Assembly: GCA_911728435.2 (NCBI GenBank)
Contig: OU452204.1
Span: 7,688,001-7,752,000 of the forward strand
Reading direction: 5' to 3'
From: Apoderus coryli
Taxonomy: Eukaryota > Arthropoda > Insecta > Coleoptera > Attelabidae
Length of the DNA stretch: 64,000 bases
The translations under genes and the position numbers were made by a program. Of the stretch, positions 1 to 10,165 are shown piece after piece (the first letter of the stretch is position 1; the number at the start of each line of letters is the position of its first letter). A model generated the notes under the pieces. It worked only from the letters and a program-made list of their open reading frames with translations. It made no database searches and was not told the DNA's origin.

Positions 1-1430
1 ACAAGATGTATTTAATATTTTTTGTAGTTTCTGCCTATGCAAAAAGTCCAAACAGGGGTAATAAAATATTAAGCCGTATGTAATTATTGGGATAATGACA
101 CTCTCGCAGAGTTTTTTCCTAACTTTGAAGTTCAAGATCTGTCGAGCAGACAAATGTTCTTTGTACTAAACTGTTTACGTGATCATGGAATCTCATTTCG
201 CCGTCGAACAAAACACCTAAATTCTTCGCAATTGTGGAAAAGGGTACAACAACATTGTTCAGCTCTATATGAATGTAGTTTTTCAGGTCCTCATGAACAA
301 GTTTCGACGCATACAGTAGCGCTTTTGTTTTAGTTGCATTTATTATCATATTATGTCTCGTGCAATATGTATGGATTTGTTGTAGATCCTCATTTATATT
401 TCTATTTGCCTCAACATAAGCATCAGATTCAAAATGCGTCATTATCTGTAGGTCATCCGTGTATGAATATAGTGTAAAAAATTTAACACATTTGTGGATA
501 TCTGAGGTGTAGATTAAAAATAAAATGGGCGCTAAAATAGCACCTTGTGGAACTCCTGATTTAAATAGGGCCATTTCGGATACACCGCAACTTGTTCGCA
601 CTAGCTGTTGTCGATTTTCAAGGTACGACATAAAAAATTTCAAACTGAAATTTTCAATTCCAAAGTATTGTAATTTGGCCAATAGTAGTTTGTGGTTAAC
701 TTTGTCGAAAGCCTTGGACATATCTATTAGGGTCAAAACAGCCGCTCGTTTTTGGTCCAGTTGTCTCAAGATATCGTCAGATACATTTAAAAGGGCCGAT
801 GTTGTGCTATATCCCGATCGAAAACCTGACTGGTTTTCTGGAAATATACGGTTATTTGCAATATATTGTGTCATCTGAACCTCAACAGCTTTCTCCAAAA
901 TTTTACCAAAAACTGGGAGAAGACTGATAGGTCTGAGCTCGGAGTAACTTTGGGGGTTGGATATTTTTGGAATGGGGTTTATAACTGAAATCTTCCATTG
1001 ATTTGGAAAGTATGTTTACTCTATACAAGAGTTTATAATATTTAAAATAAATTTATCAAAAACATGGTAACTCAGTTTTATCATTAACAGTGAAATGTTA
1101 TCAATGCCACTTGCATTCGATTTAAATTTTTTTATGATATCATTCATTTCTTTTCCTGAAAGCATTCTGATGTTAAACTTTGAGTCATTATATCTTTGGT
1201 TCGAATAAAATTGAATTGGTTGAGATTTTCGGGCAAAGTTGTCCGTTTCTGATACTTACCAATATTTAAAATTTTTAATCGTCTCCACAATTGAGCAGAG
1301 TCCGCATGACTTTGATATTTTAGGTATGCGGCTTGTTCTCTTCTTGTAGACGACACAGCAAAATTGCGCATTTTTTTATAATTAATATTGAACTGATATT
1401 GATTGCATTTATTTTTGTAGTGTTTAATGT
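1..1430 (-). pseudogene. Non-LTR retrotransposon (LINE) ORF2 fragment, reverse transcriptase, YTDD variant
   Basis: The minus strand encodes a LINE reverse transcriptase, which would copy element RNA into DNA at the target. Reading from about 1430 leftwards there is a linker upstream of the RT, then ELRPISLLPVFGK (about 945-905), QSGFRSGYSTT, the first catalytic Asp in LIDMSKAFDKVNH (residues 58-70 of the main open stretch, which starts at 898), GVPQGAILAP, and the active-site box SYTDDLQI, where YADD is the usual form. The thumb region ends early near 119 because a stretch present in the sister copy at 47.7 kb is missing; the 3' part continues in another frame to position 1. Other damage is an in-frame TAA near 1017 and a frame change near 1150. 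The element runs off the left edge. The LINE assignment is firm; the clade (Jockey/CR1-like) is a guess. Confidence 0.85.
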
Positions 1431-1652
1431 CAATAGTGTTTATTTATTTTAAGAATTTAAAGTATACTTGGACAGAGTGAGTTAATTTTTTTTCCGAAAT
1501 ATTTAATAAGTTTTTTTTATTATTTTGTTTTGTATTTGGTTGTTTTTTTTGTTTTTTCCTCTTAATTTCAATTAATTCGAAAATGTATTTGTTGATTTTT
1601 CTGTAAGTGGGTTTAACCTGTTGGGAATAAATGTTTATTATTATTGTTATAT
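1431..1652 (+). mobile_element. Probable LINE 3' tail ending in (ATT)n
   Basis: An AT-rich stretch with poly-T blocks ends in 'ggaataaatg' followed by TTATTATTATTG near 1630-1650. This resembles the AATAAA-plus-(ATT)n 3' ends of the better preserved LINEs at 48.8 kb and 35.4 kb. No coding sequence remains. It abuts the oppositely oriented LINE at 1-1430. Confidence 0.35.
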
Positions 1653-2106
1653 CAAATAAAAGCTGAATAAATCAATGGTAATCTCAGCTCTCTATAGGCC
1701 CGTACACTGGCAACATTTTATTACTTTAAAAAAGTAATAATGAAAATACCTAATCGAAGACTAGTTTTGGGGTGACACAACTGGTTTTTTTCTATGGATT
1801 TTGTCCCCTTCTTCTTTACTCATCACCAACTTTCGGACCTCAACAAATGGGCGTGCTGTATTTAAGCAGGAGAAGAACAATTATACGGACTAGGAGGTTT
1901 GGATTTGGCAATGTCATTGGGGTGTGCTGACCGCTATATAAAATTAGATTAAAATATTAATTGAAAACACCTTCAACAAGTATAGGATTATTTTATGTTT
2001 TTTCCATCAGCGAATCTGTAAATAAACATAGTTGAAAAACATATATTAGGGTAAAACATGGGAAACCATATTAATTTATAAGTTTGCAAGATAACTGTTT
2101 CCAATT

Positions 2107-2147
2107 TATTATTGATACTAACGCGCCGCGCTTTAGTATCAATAATA
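2107..2147. repeat. Perfect 15-bp inverted repeat with a GC-only loop
   Basis: The arms 2107-2121 and 2133-2147 are exact reverse complements (TATTATTGATACTAA on the left). They flank an 11-nt core, nine of whose bases are G or C, in an otherwise AT-rich tract. It could be a small foldback or the centre of an inverted repeat. No function is inferred. Confidence 0.6.
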
Positions 2148-2449
2148 CTTTTAAAACTTTAACAACAGCCCGTATACAGACATAACCTACGTGCGAAGGA
2201 TGATTATTTATTTCACAGTATCCAATAAGTGTAACTTCAGGCTGTTTTAAAAAGACAAATCGGCTACCATTTCCCTTTATATAGCCCTACATAATTGAAA
2301 CGCTTTATCTTTCATGCTCATTTTCATTAAATACTATTAGAGTTTCTATATATGGCACTGCTCGAAAATGTTTTGAAATTCAACTACATTTTCTTTTGGG
2401 ATAGAAGAAATTGTCGGTGTAGGACAAAAATAAAAATTGCCTAAACTTT

Positions 2450-2490
2450 GGCTGACGTTTCGATTGTTTTACGTAAGCTTCTTCAGGGCC
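2450..2490 (-). ncRNA. Hammerhead-ribozyme-like motif (degenerate)
   Basis: On the minus strand CTGAAGA (2480-2486) is followed by a weak helix and then CGAAACGTC (2454-2462). CTGANGA and GAAA are the two conserved core strands of hammerhead ribozymes. ACGT after the core could form only a loopless helix III, as in ribozymes that act as dimers. Helix II is poor and the first helix I pair is mismatched, so this copy is probably inactive. Confidence 0.35.
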
Positions 2491-2604
2491 TCATTCCCTC
2501 ATTTTAACAAACATATAAATTCAGAAATAAATAAATCATTATAATGAAAGAATCACATCCATCATTGGATTATTTATTCCTGAATGTATTTTTCTGTTTA
2601 AATG

Positions 2605-2650
2605 ACATGTCCTGAAGAAGTTTATGTAGAATAAACGAAACGTTGGCCAA
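2605..2650 (+). ncRNA. Hammerhead-ribozyme-like motif
   Basis: CTGAAGA (2612-2618) is followed by one extra base, a six-bp helix II (GTTTAT at 2620-2625 with ATAAAC at 2631-2636, five-base loop), then GAAAC (2637-2641) and GTT as possible cleavage triplet. Helix I is weak (about three pairs including a wobble). The extra base before helix II departs from the canonical core. Confidence 0.4.
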
Positions 2651-2788
2651 AGTTTAGGCAATTTTTATTTTTCTCATATGCTGACAATTTCTTCCATCTC
2701 AGGATTTTATTAAAGATACACTTCAACAAATCTGATACAATATTTATAAGGCTTTTGTCGATTTGATCATAACATAATAAAATTAAAA

Positions 2789-3640
2789 ATGTACAAGATT
2801 AGTTTTGGTGATAGATTGGTGAGTTTTTTTGATTCCTATCTATCTGACAGGAACGAGTTCGTCCAATTTAACGGTTTTATATCTTGCCAGTGCTCGGCTA
2901 CAAGTTGTGCTCATCAGGGAAGCAATCTTGCTCCGATAATTTTTGCTATATATTGCCTCGGATATTTCGAGTAATTCTCTTCTGTTTGCATCTGATTTGA
3001 AGGTATTTGGAATTATATGCGGCCGTGAGGACAGTCATGCTCTCCAGCATGGCTTAAACGTCCTTGGTCGGTGGTGTACTGTCAACTGCTTACCCTTGAT
3101 TATTGAAAAATGTAAACACATGGCACCCCATGAACATAATTATGAAATCAACAATACACCCTTGGAAAGATGCTTGGAGACGAAGGACTTCGGTGTCGTG
3201 GTTGATTCTACACTTTCATTCAAGCAATACACACACATATTATTCTTCGGGGCGTACTTAAGATACCGGTATTTGTCTTGACATCAACCCCGGGATTCCG
3301 TAGCGTTGACTGTCTGACATCGGTTTACCGTGTTCACATTGACAGATTGGAAAGAGTGCGGTGCAAATTCATTAAAAACATATGTTTTCGAATAGACTGA
3401 CGTCCTCCTGTAAGAGGATTTAACCATCGACGGTTGCTGGATAGGTTCAACTTCGACTCATTGGAGTTCCGGAGGGAGGTCATTTCACACATTTTCTTTA
3501 CAAGGTGATTTCATTTTCATGTCGAGTGCCCTCGCCTTCTCACGGATATTCATTTGAATGTTTTCCCAATTTCATTCTCGTAAACGACAATTATTTCGAC
3601 ATCCACAGCTTGGGTACAATTAGAAAGCATACCAGAAAAA
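2789..3640 (+). pseudogene. LINE reverse transcriptase fragment, frameshifted, active site lost
   Basis: Two overlapping frames together read as the second half of a LINE RT. The first (2789-2974) has FFDSYLSDRNEFVQF and HQGSNLAPIIFAIY, the counterpart of the PQGS-LGP-LF block. The second (2943-3281) has LLFASDLKVF, so the usual (F/Y)ADD box reads FASD and the second catalytic Asp is missing. It continues through a DFGVVVDSTLSF block matching the LGVxxDS motif of the thumb. Further downstream, broken frames contain CKFIKNICF. The 3' end is near an ATT-rich stretch at 3645-3655. It is a dead copy of a family different from the one at position 1. Confidence 0.75.
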
Positions 3641-4480
3641 TTAGGTAATAATAATTCTATTTATTTCTGAAACAAAAATTTACATTCAATAATATATCAA
3701 ACCCACTGAAGTCCTAGGACTAGTGCGTGGGTATGTTACAACCTTAGTCGCATTCTCTCTGTAAGCTCTCACAAAAAATACAATAAACAAAAAATAACAA
3801 ATATTCATCGCAAATCAAAAACAAATGCAAAAGTGCGCCAAATACAATTACAAAGGTACTAAAATTGATATAAACAAATGTGAATTGTTGACTAAAATTA
3901 AATTAAACATACAAATACAAAGTATAATAACAAATGTTATGAGTGATTCCGGTTCCATTACACTAATGAAAGTTCAAAAACAAATTTTCATTTTAAAAAT
4001 CTATAAAGGTGTGTATGGTTTTTCTGGGAGTAAGCTGAATCCATTCTTTTAAATGCTTTTTAAATAATCTAATTCCGGTAATACGCTTTATTTCCAAAGG
4101 AATACTGGCATATATCCTCGGTGTATATTTGTGTCTTGGTTTTGAAAGTTTTGATCGTTTTAATTTCTGCTCTGTTATTATATCGTGTGTCGTGACTGTG
4201 TGATATATTCTCTAAACAATGCTGTTTTCGAAATTGAAATACTGATATTCTGAGTGCATATAATTGCCTTAAATCAAAAAATTTACTTTGCGAATATAAG
4301 AGCTTGCTTGGATACAAGTAATTTCTGTTATAAATTATTTTAAGAAATCGTTTTTGAAGTACAGAGAAGCGATTCAGATGATTATTACAAGCACCACCCC
4401 AACCCGTAATTCCGTATTGTAAGTGGGATTGCACCAATGCAAATTATAAAATGCGTAGGTTAGATACATCCAAAACTTTC
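3641..4480 (-). pseudogene. LINE ORF2 C-terminal fragment
   Basis: The minus-strand stretch 4437-4069 encodes VQSHLQYGITGWGG, VLQKRFLKIIYNR and a basic C-terminus. This is the typical post-RT region of Jockey/CR1-type elements (SxLxYGI-WG, LQKRxIRxI). Directly upstream in the same frame is a TAA where the family usually has Tyr, so the ORF is interrupted. The 3' untranslated part runs left to an ATTATTATT tail near 3645-3655, where it meets the LINE arriving from the other side. The RT core itself is missing (5' truncation near 4480). Confidence 0.75.
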
Positions 4481-4839
4481 TTTAAACTTAATTTAAACAA
4501 AATAATAGGTAATTATATATAGTTTTATTTTTTTTTTCTGAAGTAATCCATCTTCGAGAGGAGTTGAAAGTTCTATTTTTCATAAAGATTTTAAACTAAA
4601 CTATGATATACAAAAAGAAACTATAAAAATGACTAAATTTTATATACTATGACAACACAATTATTTTGAGTTTCTTTTAGTAGATTTTTAAAAAAAATCT
4701 AACTATTTTTCAATAAGAAAATGTTTTATATTTTAATTTTATAAGATTTTATTCCAATAATTTCCACTAATTGTTTGTATATGTTTATATAATCTATGCC
4801 ATATTGTTTTTGACTTTAACTAAAATGACTGCGTGACTG

Positions 4840-4900
4840 TTTATTATGAGCCACTGATGATGGAAACTTAGTTTTCCGAAACATGTCTGGCGCTGCAGGC
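4840..4900 (+). ncRNA. Hammerhead-ribozyme-like motif, best copy
   Basis: All parts of a type I hammerhead are readable. Helix I pairs GCCA (4850-4853) with TGGC after the cleavage site. The core strand is CTGATGA (4854-4860). Helix II is GGAAAC / GTTTTCC with loop TTA (4862-4877, one bulge). GAAAC (4878-4882) is followed by ATGTC, giving helix III AC/GT around a 2-nt loop and cleavage triplet GTC. One T sits between CTGATGA and helix II, a departure from the canonical core shared with other copies here. Very short helix III is known from Penelope-like element and retrozyme ribozymes. The repeat continues to a GGTGGAGTAGACG end near 4940. Confidence 0.55.
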
Positions 4901-5086
4901 TGATTGCATACTAATATATGAATAGTTTGGTGGAGTAGACGTTGTTTTTATTTGTGTCTTATATATAGTTTTGTTTACATAGGCGTCCAGAAATATTAGA
5001 AAAAGAGTCAAACAACAAGACTGTAAAAATTATATATTTAGACGTTTAAGTAGTTGTATTAGTGTTAAAAATACACGACAAATTTT

Positions 5087-5613
5087 TTTTTCTACGACTG
5101 TCTTTAAATGCCTTTATTATATGTTCAATCATGATTTGACAATGTAGTACATTGTAATGCTGTTTATCATTTACCCGTGCCTAGCAACTAGTGGGAAATA
5201 TTATTACGCACGTATAAAATTTTCTGGTAATGACAAAAGTAGCGGCGGGCATGAAAAATCACCATAGCATCGCCGAAAATACAAACACCAAATTGACAGT
5301 TTTGGTATTTATAATTAATAATAATTATAATTAAGTATTTCACTAATTTCAAAACACATAAACAGTGATAGTGAATATAGTTTAACACCACCTAGTCAAT
5401 TTAATACTTCTAATTTATCGTATTTAGGCTTATACGCTAACAAGGGTAAATATTTTCCTAAAAATTATGTTAAATTTATTCAAAAGCATTAAAACAGTCG
5501 TAGAAAAAGTATAGTGTGAAACTCACATGAAATGACCATTTCCTACTCGTATGATTTGCACGATCATACTCGTAGGAAATATATGTCATTTCATGTTTGT
5601 TGCCCAATATACT
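5087..5613 (-). mobile_element. H-family short element, copy 1 (hairpin head plus TIR-bounded body)
   Basis: The body (5087-5508) is bounded by TTTTTCTACGACTGT and its reverse complement. Immediately outside the right TIR is a 106-bp palindrome (5508-5613) with outer ends AGTATA...TATACT. Same-order copies lie at 18806, 20601 and 44784, and a diverged one at 11947. The inner hairpin of the body is truncated to one arm here. A 67-codon open frame recurs in several copies but starts only at GTG GTG and looks like chance AT-rich sequence. No transposase is present, so the element is non-autonomous. Confidence 0.7.
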
Positions 5614-6806
5614 ATATTAGGCGTCCTTGAAAAAAAGAAGTAGCTGAATAAAAAAAAAAAAATTGGAAATATAGCTTGTCACCAAGAGTCATAAATGACA
5701 AAAAAGTTACAAAAATATTACTTTTACACTTAAATCTGGAGAGCTATTCATGTGTCCAGGGCAACAGTTTTATTTTATATAGGTACACTATTATTTAATA
5801 ATAACCAACAAAAAAGAAAATGCCACAACAATGTGTATTTTTGAAGTATGCTTTTTCTTAATATAATTTAACACCTGATAATACCGATGACAGGATTTTG
5901 TAAGCTTTTACGAATGGATTTTCCCTTTTTTCTAATATAAGGGAGTAAAAATAAAATAGTACGTGAGGGATTGAACCTTCCGTTTGCTGTGGGATTACAT
6001 ACAGAGCTTTATATTGGACTGCTATGATTGCATGAGGCCAGAACGAGATATGGCTTGAGATGTTATACATAAAATATTTCATTCTTTGTTCTAAAATTGT
6101 ATAGATTTCATTGAACTAAGTGTTCATAAATTATGTAATAAAGAATCTATACATCTTTATTAAAATTGTTATTCAATAAGAGACATGCCAAGATAGATAA
6201 ACCAGCAACAAGAATAAATTCAAGGCTCTCTTAACATTCCTACCTAAAGGTAAGGATAAGGAAATCGAAAATATCGCAGAACTATAATCCAGTATTTGAC
6301 GCAGAACAACGTTTGAACATTAATATGTTGAATTCTGAAGATGCCGATCAGTATTCTGCACGAATTCTATAAGAATAGGGTCTAACAAGCCAAGAAAGTA
6401 CCTATACAGTTCTCAACAGATGATCACGACGACAGGTAAACCAAGTTTGTATGGATTCTTCGACTGGACGGTATAACGGGGATCTGCAATGTAAATTGTG
6501 TAATGGGCAGTTCAGAAAGCTTACCATGTGATAATATGTGAGTGTGTCGCCTTCGCCGGCGCGGCAGATATTGACACATGCTAGTGGAGAGAGATTTAGA
6601 TTTCTTAACAAATATTCAACAATGTTTTAACAATTCTTACATCTATCTTAACAATTTGATACTATTAAAATAAAACTCTTCTAAATTTTAATAGGCCTTT
6701 TTCCAGATACAATTCCAAGAAGCGTAAAATAAGGATATATATTATGTAGATAATTAAACAATATTAGACATTGTGGTCCTCCCGAGGGAAATTCTGGTTT
6801 TCTCCC
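5614..6806. other. AT-rich interval, nothing recognised
   Basis: About 1.2 kb with short open frames only. No domain, repeat end or RNA motif could be supported on either strand. Confidence 0.5.
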
Positions 6807-7362
6807 CAGTACATACCCACATATGCCTATGGTTTCTGAATTCTAAGATTATTGAAACAGCTCAAAGCGCCTCCTATTTCTCCGAACTTCATGTTTACTG
6901 AAATAAAATAATGGTAGCAAACGTGTAGGCTGTAGGTATAATGTAAGCAAACAGTACCTACGTCTCTACGTCCCAATCTTTAGTAAGTTGTTGTAGCACT
7001 TTATAGTTAACCTTGGTTTAATCATTTCATAAGTCAATTTGAGTTTTGGACAAATATAGAAGATAATGAAGTGGTTTCTTTTGTCAGTACATACCCACAT
7101 ATCCCTATGGTTTCTGAATTCTAAGATTATTGAAACAGCTCAAAGCGCCTCCTATTTCTCCGAACTTCATGTTTACTGAATTAAAATAATGGTAGCAAAC
7201 GTGTAGGCTGTAGGTATATGTAAGCAAACAGTACCTACGTCTCTACGTCCCAATCTTTAGTAAGTTGTTGTAGCACTTTATAGTTAACCTTGGTTTAATG
7301 ATTTCATAAGGCAATTTGAGTTTTGGACAAATATAGAAGATAATGAAGCGATTTCTTTTGTC
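6807..7362. repeat. Tandem duplication, two units of 278 bp
   Basis: The unit starting 'cagtacatacccacatat' at 6807 recurs at 7085. The copies are near identical, with a few substitutions (for example atgcc/atccc and gtggtt/gcgatt) and one or two single-base indels. No coding content or element end is visible. The duplication appears recent relative to its surroundings. Confidence 0.9.
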
Positions 7363-8275
7363 AAGAGTTGTCAATCAATCTGTGCGATTATCGGCATGCG
7401 TGCAGAAAGCAAAGCCACTATAACAGAAAACTTTTTTAGCCAGTTCTGTTCCGGGGGAATGAAATACATATTTACTATAATAACTATGGGTCATGGGGGT
7501 CAGACAACTAAAATATTTTTTAGTTGGTGGAAATTCCGGTAATACAGGAATTAGGTGTAAATAGCACTTCCTATCATCCTATATATTACTACATTTTTGG
7601 ATACTACATGAAATTCTAGATGTAATTTGTGTATGCTGTCGTACAGCTAAGTTCGGCGGTTTTTGACTTATTTGAGAATTTATAACGAAATTGACGTTTT
7701 CAGCCCCAATAATACTGCCGTGGTAAATATAAAGGTCGTATCTGCAAATTTCAATGTTTCGAGAAAAATAAGCAAAACTTTTTGGGTGTATGTCGTCTCC
7801 ATTCTTTGACATTTATTTTTCAAATTGTTCATGTATGCATAAAATAGGTTCAATAGTCTTGGACGACAACACTAAATAGTTCTGAAGCGTGGAAAACATA
7901 ATTTTGTTAGATACGACTTTCACGCTTAACTTAATTTACTTGTACCATCGAGATTTCGAAACACTTTATTAATATTATAAAATACTATAAAATCACAATA
8001 AACAATAAAAAAAAAATTTTAAATTCTTAAATTTATAAAATGATACAATTCAGTAAGTATAATAAGTAATTATTCTACTAGCAAAACAATTAATCGGTAA
8101 GTTTTGTTTACAAATCTGCTTCAACTTCGGTAGTAGGCAAGGATTTCCATAATTCCAATAGGCTTTTGGGTATGATTTGTTTAAGCCCTTTTAACAGAGT
8201 TTCCTTTCTGGTTACTGAAATCTCTCGTGGTGTTTATTTAAGACTAACTACTAACCTTTTGGAGATTAGCTGAAC

Positions 8276-8347
8276 ATGTTAATGATGATTGTTCATAGAG
8301 AATTGTTGACGAAAATTCTCCATTGTATGAACAATCATCATTAACAT
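8276..8347. repeat. Hairpin with 21-bp perfect arms
   Basis: Arms 8276-8296 and 8327-8347 (ATGTTAATGATGATTGTTCA plus one T, then its reverse complement) flank a 30-nt centre that itself contains AGAATT/AATTCT. It lies inside the 7499-9945 transposon. Confidence 0.8.
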
Positions 8348-8397
8348 ATTTTCGTCACAGTTGACATGAAGAGTGTCATGTCCCAATTTTATAAAAG

Positions 8398-9170
8398 ATA
8401 TTTCCAAATATTTTGGAATGATCCTGATTTATCTTTCAAAGTATAAAAAATGGTATTTTGCATTCGGGAACTTGGGCTACCAGTAGCTCTTTTAATATGG
8501 GACCTTTTAGTTGAATTTAAAATAAATGTTTTTCCGTCTATGGATGATATGTTCCGATAAATTTCATTAAAGGGTGCTCGTTGAACTTTTACAAATTTGT
8601 CAGTGCATTTTTTCGTACAATTTTTACATCCTCCTCATCCTCACACATATTTTCCTGCTCTTCTTCTAGTTTTAGTTTTTCTCTTTCTATAAGTGGTACC
8701 TACATTATAATTCTTTCTTTTGCGGATTCGTCCATCTTTTGTATAACCATTCATACTTTCCGAATTTCTAACTCCATTAATTATTTAGTTATCTAAACTA
8801 TTGGTGATGAATGCAGTTAATTCTGCACTAGGAAGAATTAATATGTTTTCAATAATATTAATTTTCTTGCTTAAAGTACGATTAATAAGTGGAATACCGT
8901 GTGCTGCCTTGGTAAAATTGTCATCATGGAGTCTGAAGCAGAATAATCTACAATTATATTACGTCTTGATCTCCCTAAATCTGAATTAAAACATGGTTTA
9001 ATCAGTTGCGCATTAATCTTATTTTCTTGTGAGTTGTAAGAAATCCATCATTATCTGTGGCACCATGGTCTGAGCTTTCGGAGTCAGAGGTTGCATGATA
9101 ATAGTCCAAAATTGAAAAACCTGGATCTGACTCTACAGGTGCAATCTGTTTTCTCGAAATGTTATGCTGG
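8398..9170 (-). pseudogene. Transposon ORF remnants with a Cys-rich motif
   Basis: Reading leftwards on the minus strand, an acidic piece (about 9170-9046) contains SDSESSDHGATDND. Then, in changing frames, a basic piece near 8775-8650 contains RKRKTKTRRRAGKY, followed by CKNCTKKCTDKFVK and a tail with FNEIYRNISSIDGKTFI (8630-8398). Order and composition (acidic start, basic patch, CxxCxxxC, then a Phe/Tyr-rich helix) suit the DNA-binding N-terminal part of a transposase or transposon-borne protein. Frames shift between pieces and stops occur, so it is not functional. I do not recognise the family. Confidence 0.4.
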
Positions 9171-10165
9171 GACGTTTAAATTATACCAATAAAGATTATT
9201 TACATTTACTTAGTATTTTTTACAAAAATAATAGAAAATGGCAATAACTTTTGATCATTTAAAGCAAAATTGAAGAGACACAAACCTGTAAATATAGCAA
9301 CAAAAATATTTAAACAGCTAATTTATATGATATTTTAAAGAGACTTTGATGTAGGCTTTGGTTCACGTTCCTGTTAAATGGATTTTAGTAGTAGTCTAAA
9401 GTGTTATTTGTTGCATTATTTTTGTGTCGTTTGATTAGGTTTACTTTATGTAAATAATAAACATGAGTTAATAACTTTCATGTGTTTCATTGGATCATTC
9501 AGCATTTATTTTTTAATGGTAGATAACCGTGCTATTTCTGTTATAGCTAACGAAACTAATGATTCTTAGTGAGTTTCGTGAAAAACCAACGCCATTGTAG
9601 AAAAATGTTAAAGTGTCAATATTTCGAAATCTAAAATTTTCCGAAATAGATAATAATCCATTACAAAGTTTTAATGCTAAATAACAAACTTATAAAAACA
9701 TAGGGGTTCGATTTGAAAATATTGAGTTTCAACTGTTTTTTAGCTTCACTATGTTACTGAGTGGGCAAAAATTATGTAAGAGTATCAAGAAAAAGGCTTC
9801 AATAAAAAAACGTCAGTTTTGACATAAATCTTCAAATAAGTCAAAAACCGCTAAATTAGTCAGTATGTTCCATTTAAAATATGCAAGTTGATACCTCCGG
9901 TGTTTCCGGAAGTGCCTTCATGTTAAAAATATTTTAGTCGTCTAACCGTCGCGTCGCGTCGTGGAGCTCAGTATACTCCCCAATTTTCATAGCTTTCCGA
10001 CTTATTGTACTTCTTTCGCAATACTTATTAAGGTATTTCCAGGAGGGACACCGTGTATAATATTGTACTTTTTATTTTCTAATTCACTAAAATATTCCAA
10101 ATACTGTATTTCATGAAGACAAACCTCTTTGTAAATTCGTTCTTTTCAGTTTCCGGATGCTTCTA

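Larger units (their letters stand above)
2428..2690. repeat. Inverted repeat pair carrying outward-facing hammerhead-like motifs
   Basis: About 25 bp beginning 'caaagtttaggcaattttta' occur on the plus strand near 2653-2680 and inverted near 2428-2450. Each arm is joined on its inner side to a CTGAAGA...CGAAACGT motif. The roughly 120 bp between the two motifs is not obviously inverted. Penelope-like elements often carry inverted terminal copies and hammerhead motifs, which makes a Penelope-type terminal repeat a reasonable but unproven origin. Confidence 0.5.
7499..9945 (-). mobile_element. Degraded DNA transposon, about 2.4 kb, family not recognised
   Basis: The ends are inverted relatives. 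The left begins near 7499 with GTCAGACAACTAAAATAT, and the right end reversed reads TTAGACGACTAAAATAT. Both continue through a TTCCGG segment and a shared GCGGTTTTTGACTTATTTGA block (plus near 7655, minus near 9855), with indels in between. The TIR region is therefore about 110-160 bp and diverged. The interior holds minus-strand coding remnants (8398-9170) and a 21-bp-arm hairpin. I could not name the superfamily or identify a target-site duplication. Confidence 0.6.

Noticed and set aside
5188..5391. 67-codon frame conserved in H copies (also 19069 and 20679)
   Set aside because: It begins with two GTG codons, not ATG, is mostly Ile/Tyr-rich AT sequence, and is not kept in the 44.8-kb copy; sequence conservation is explained by repeat age.
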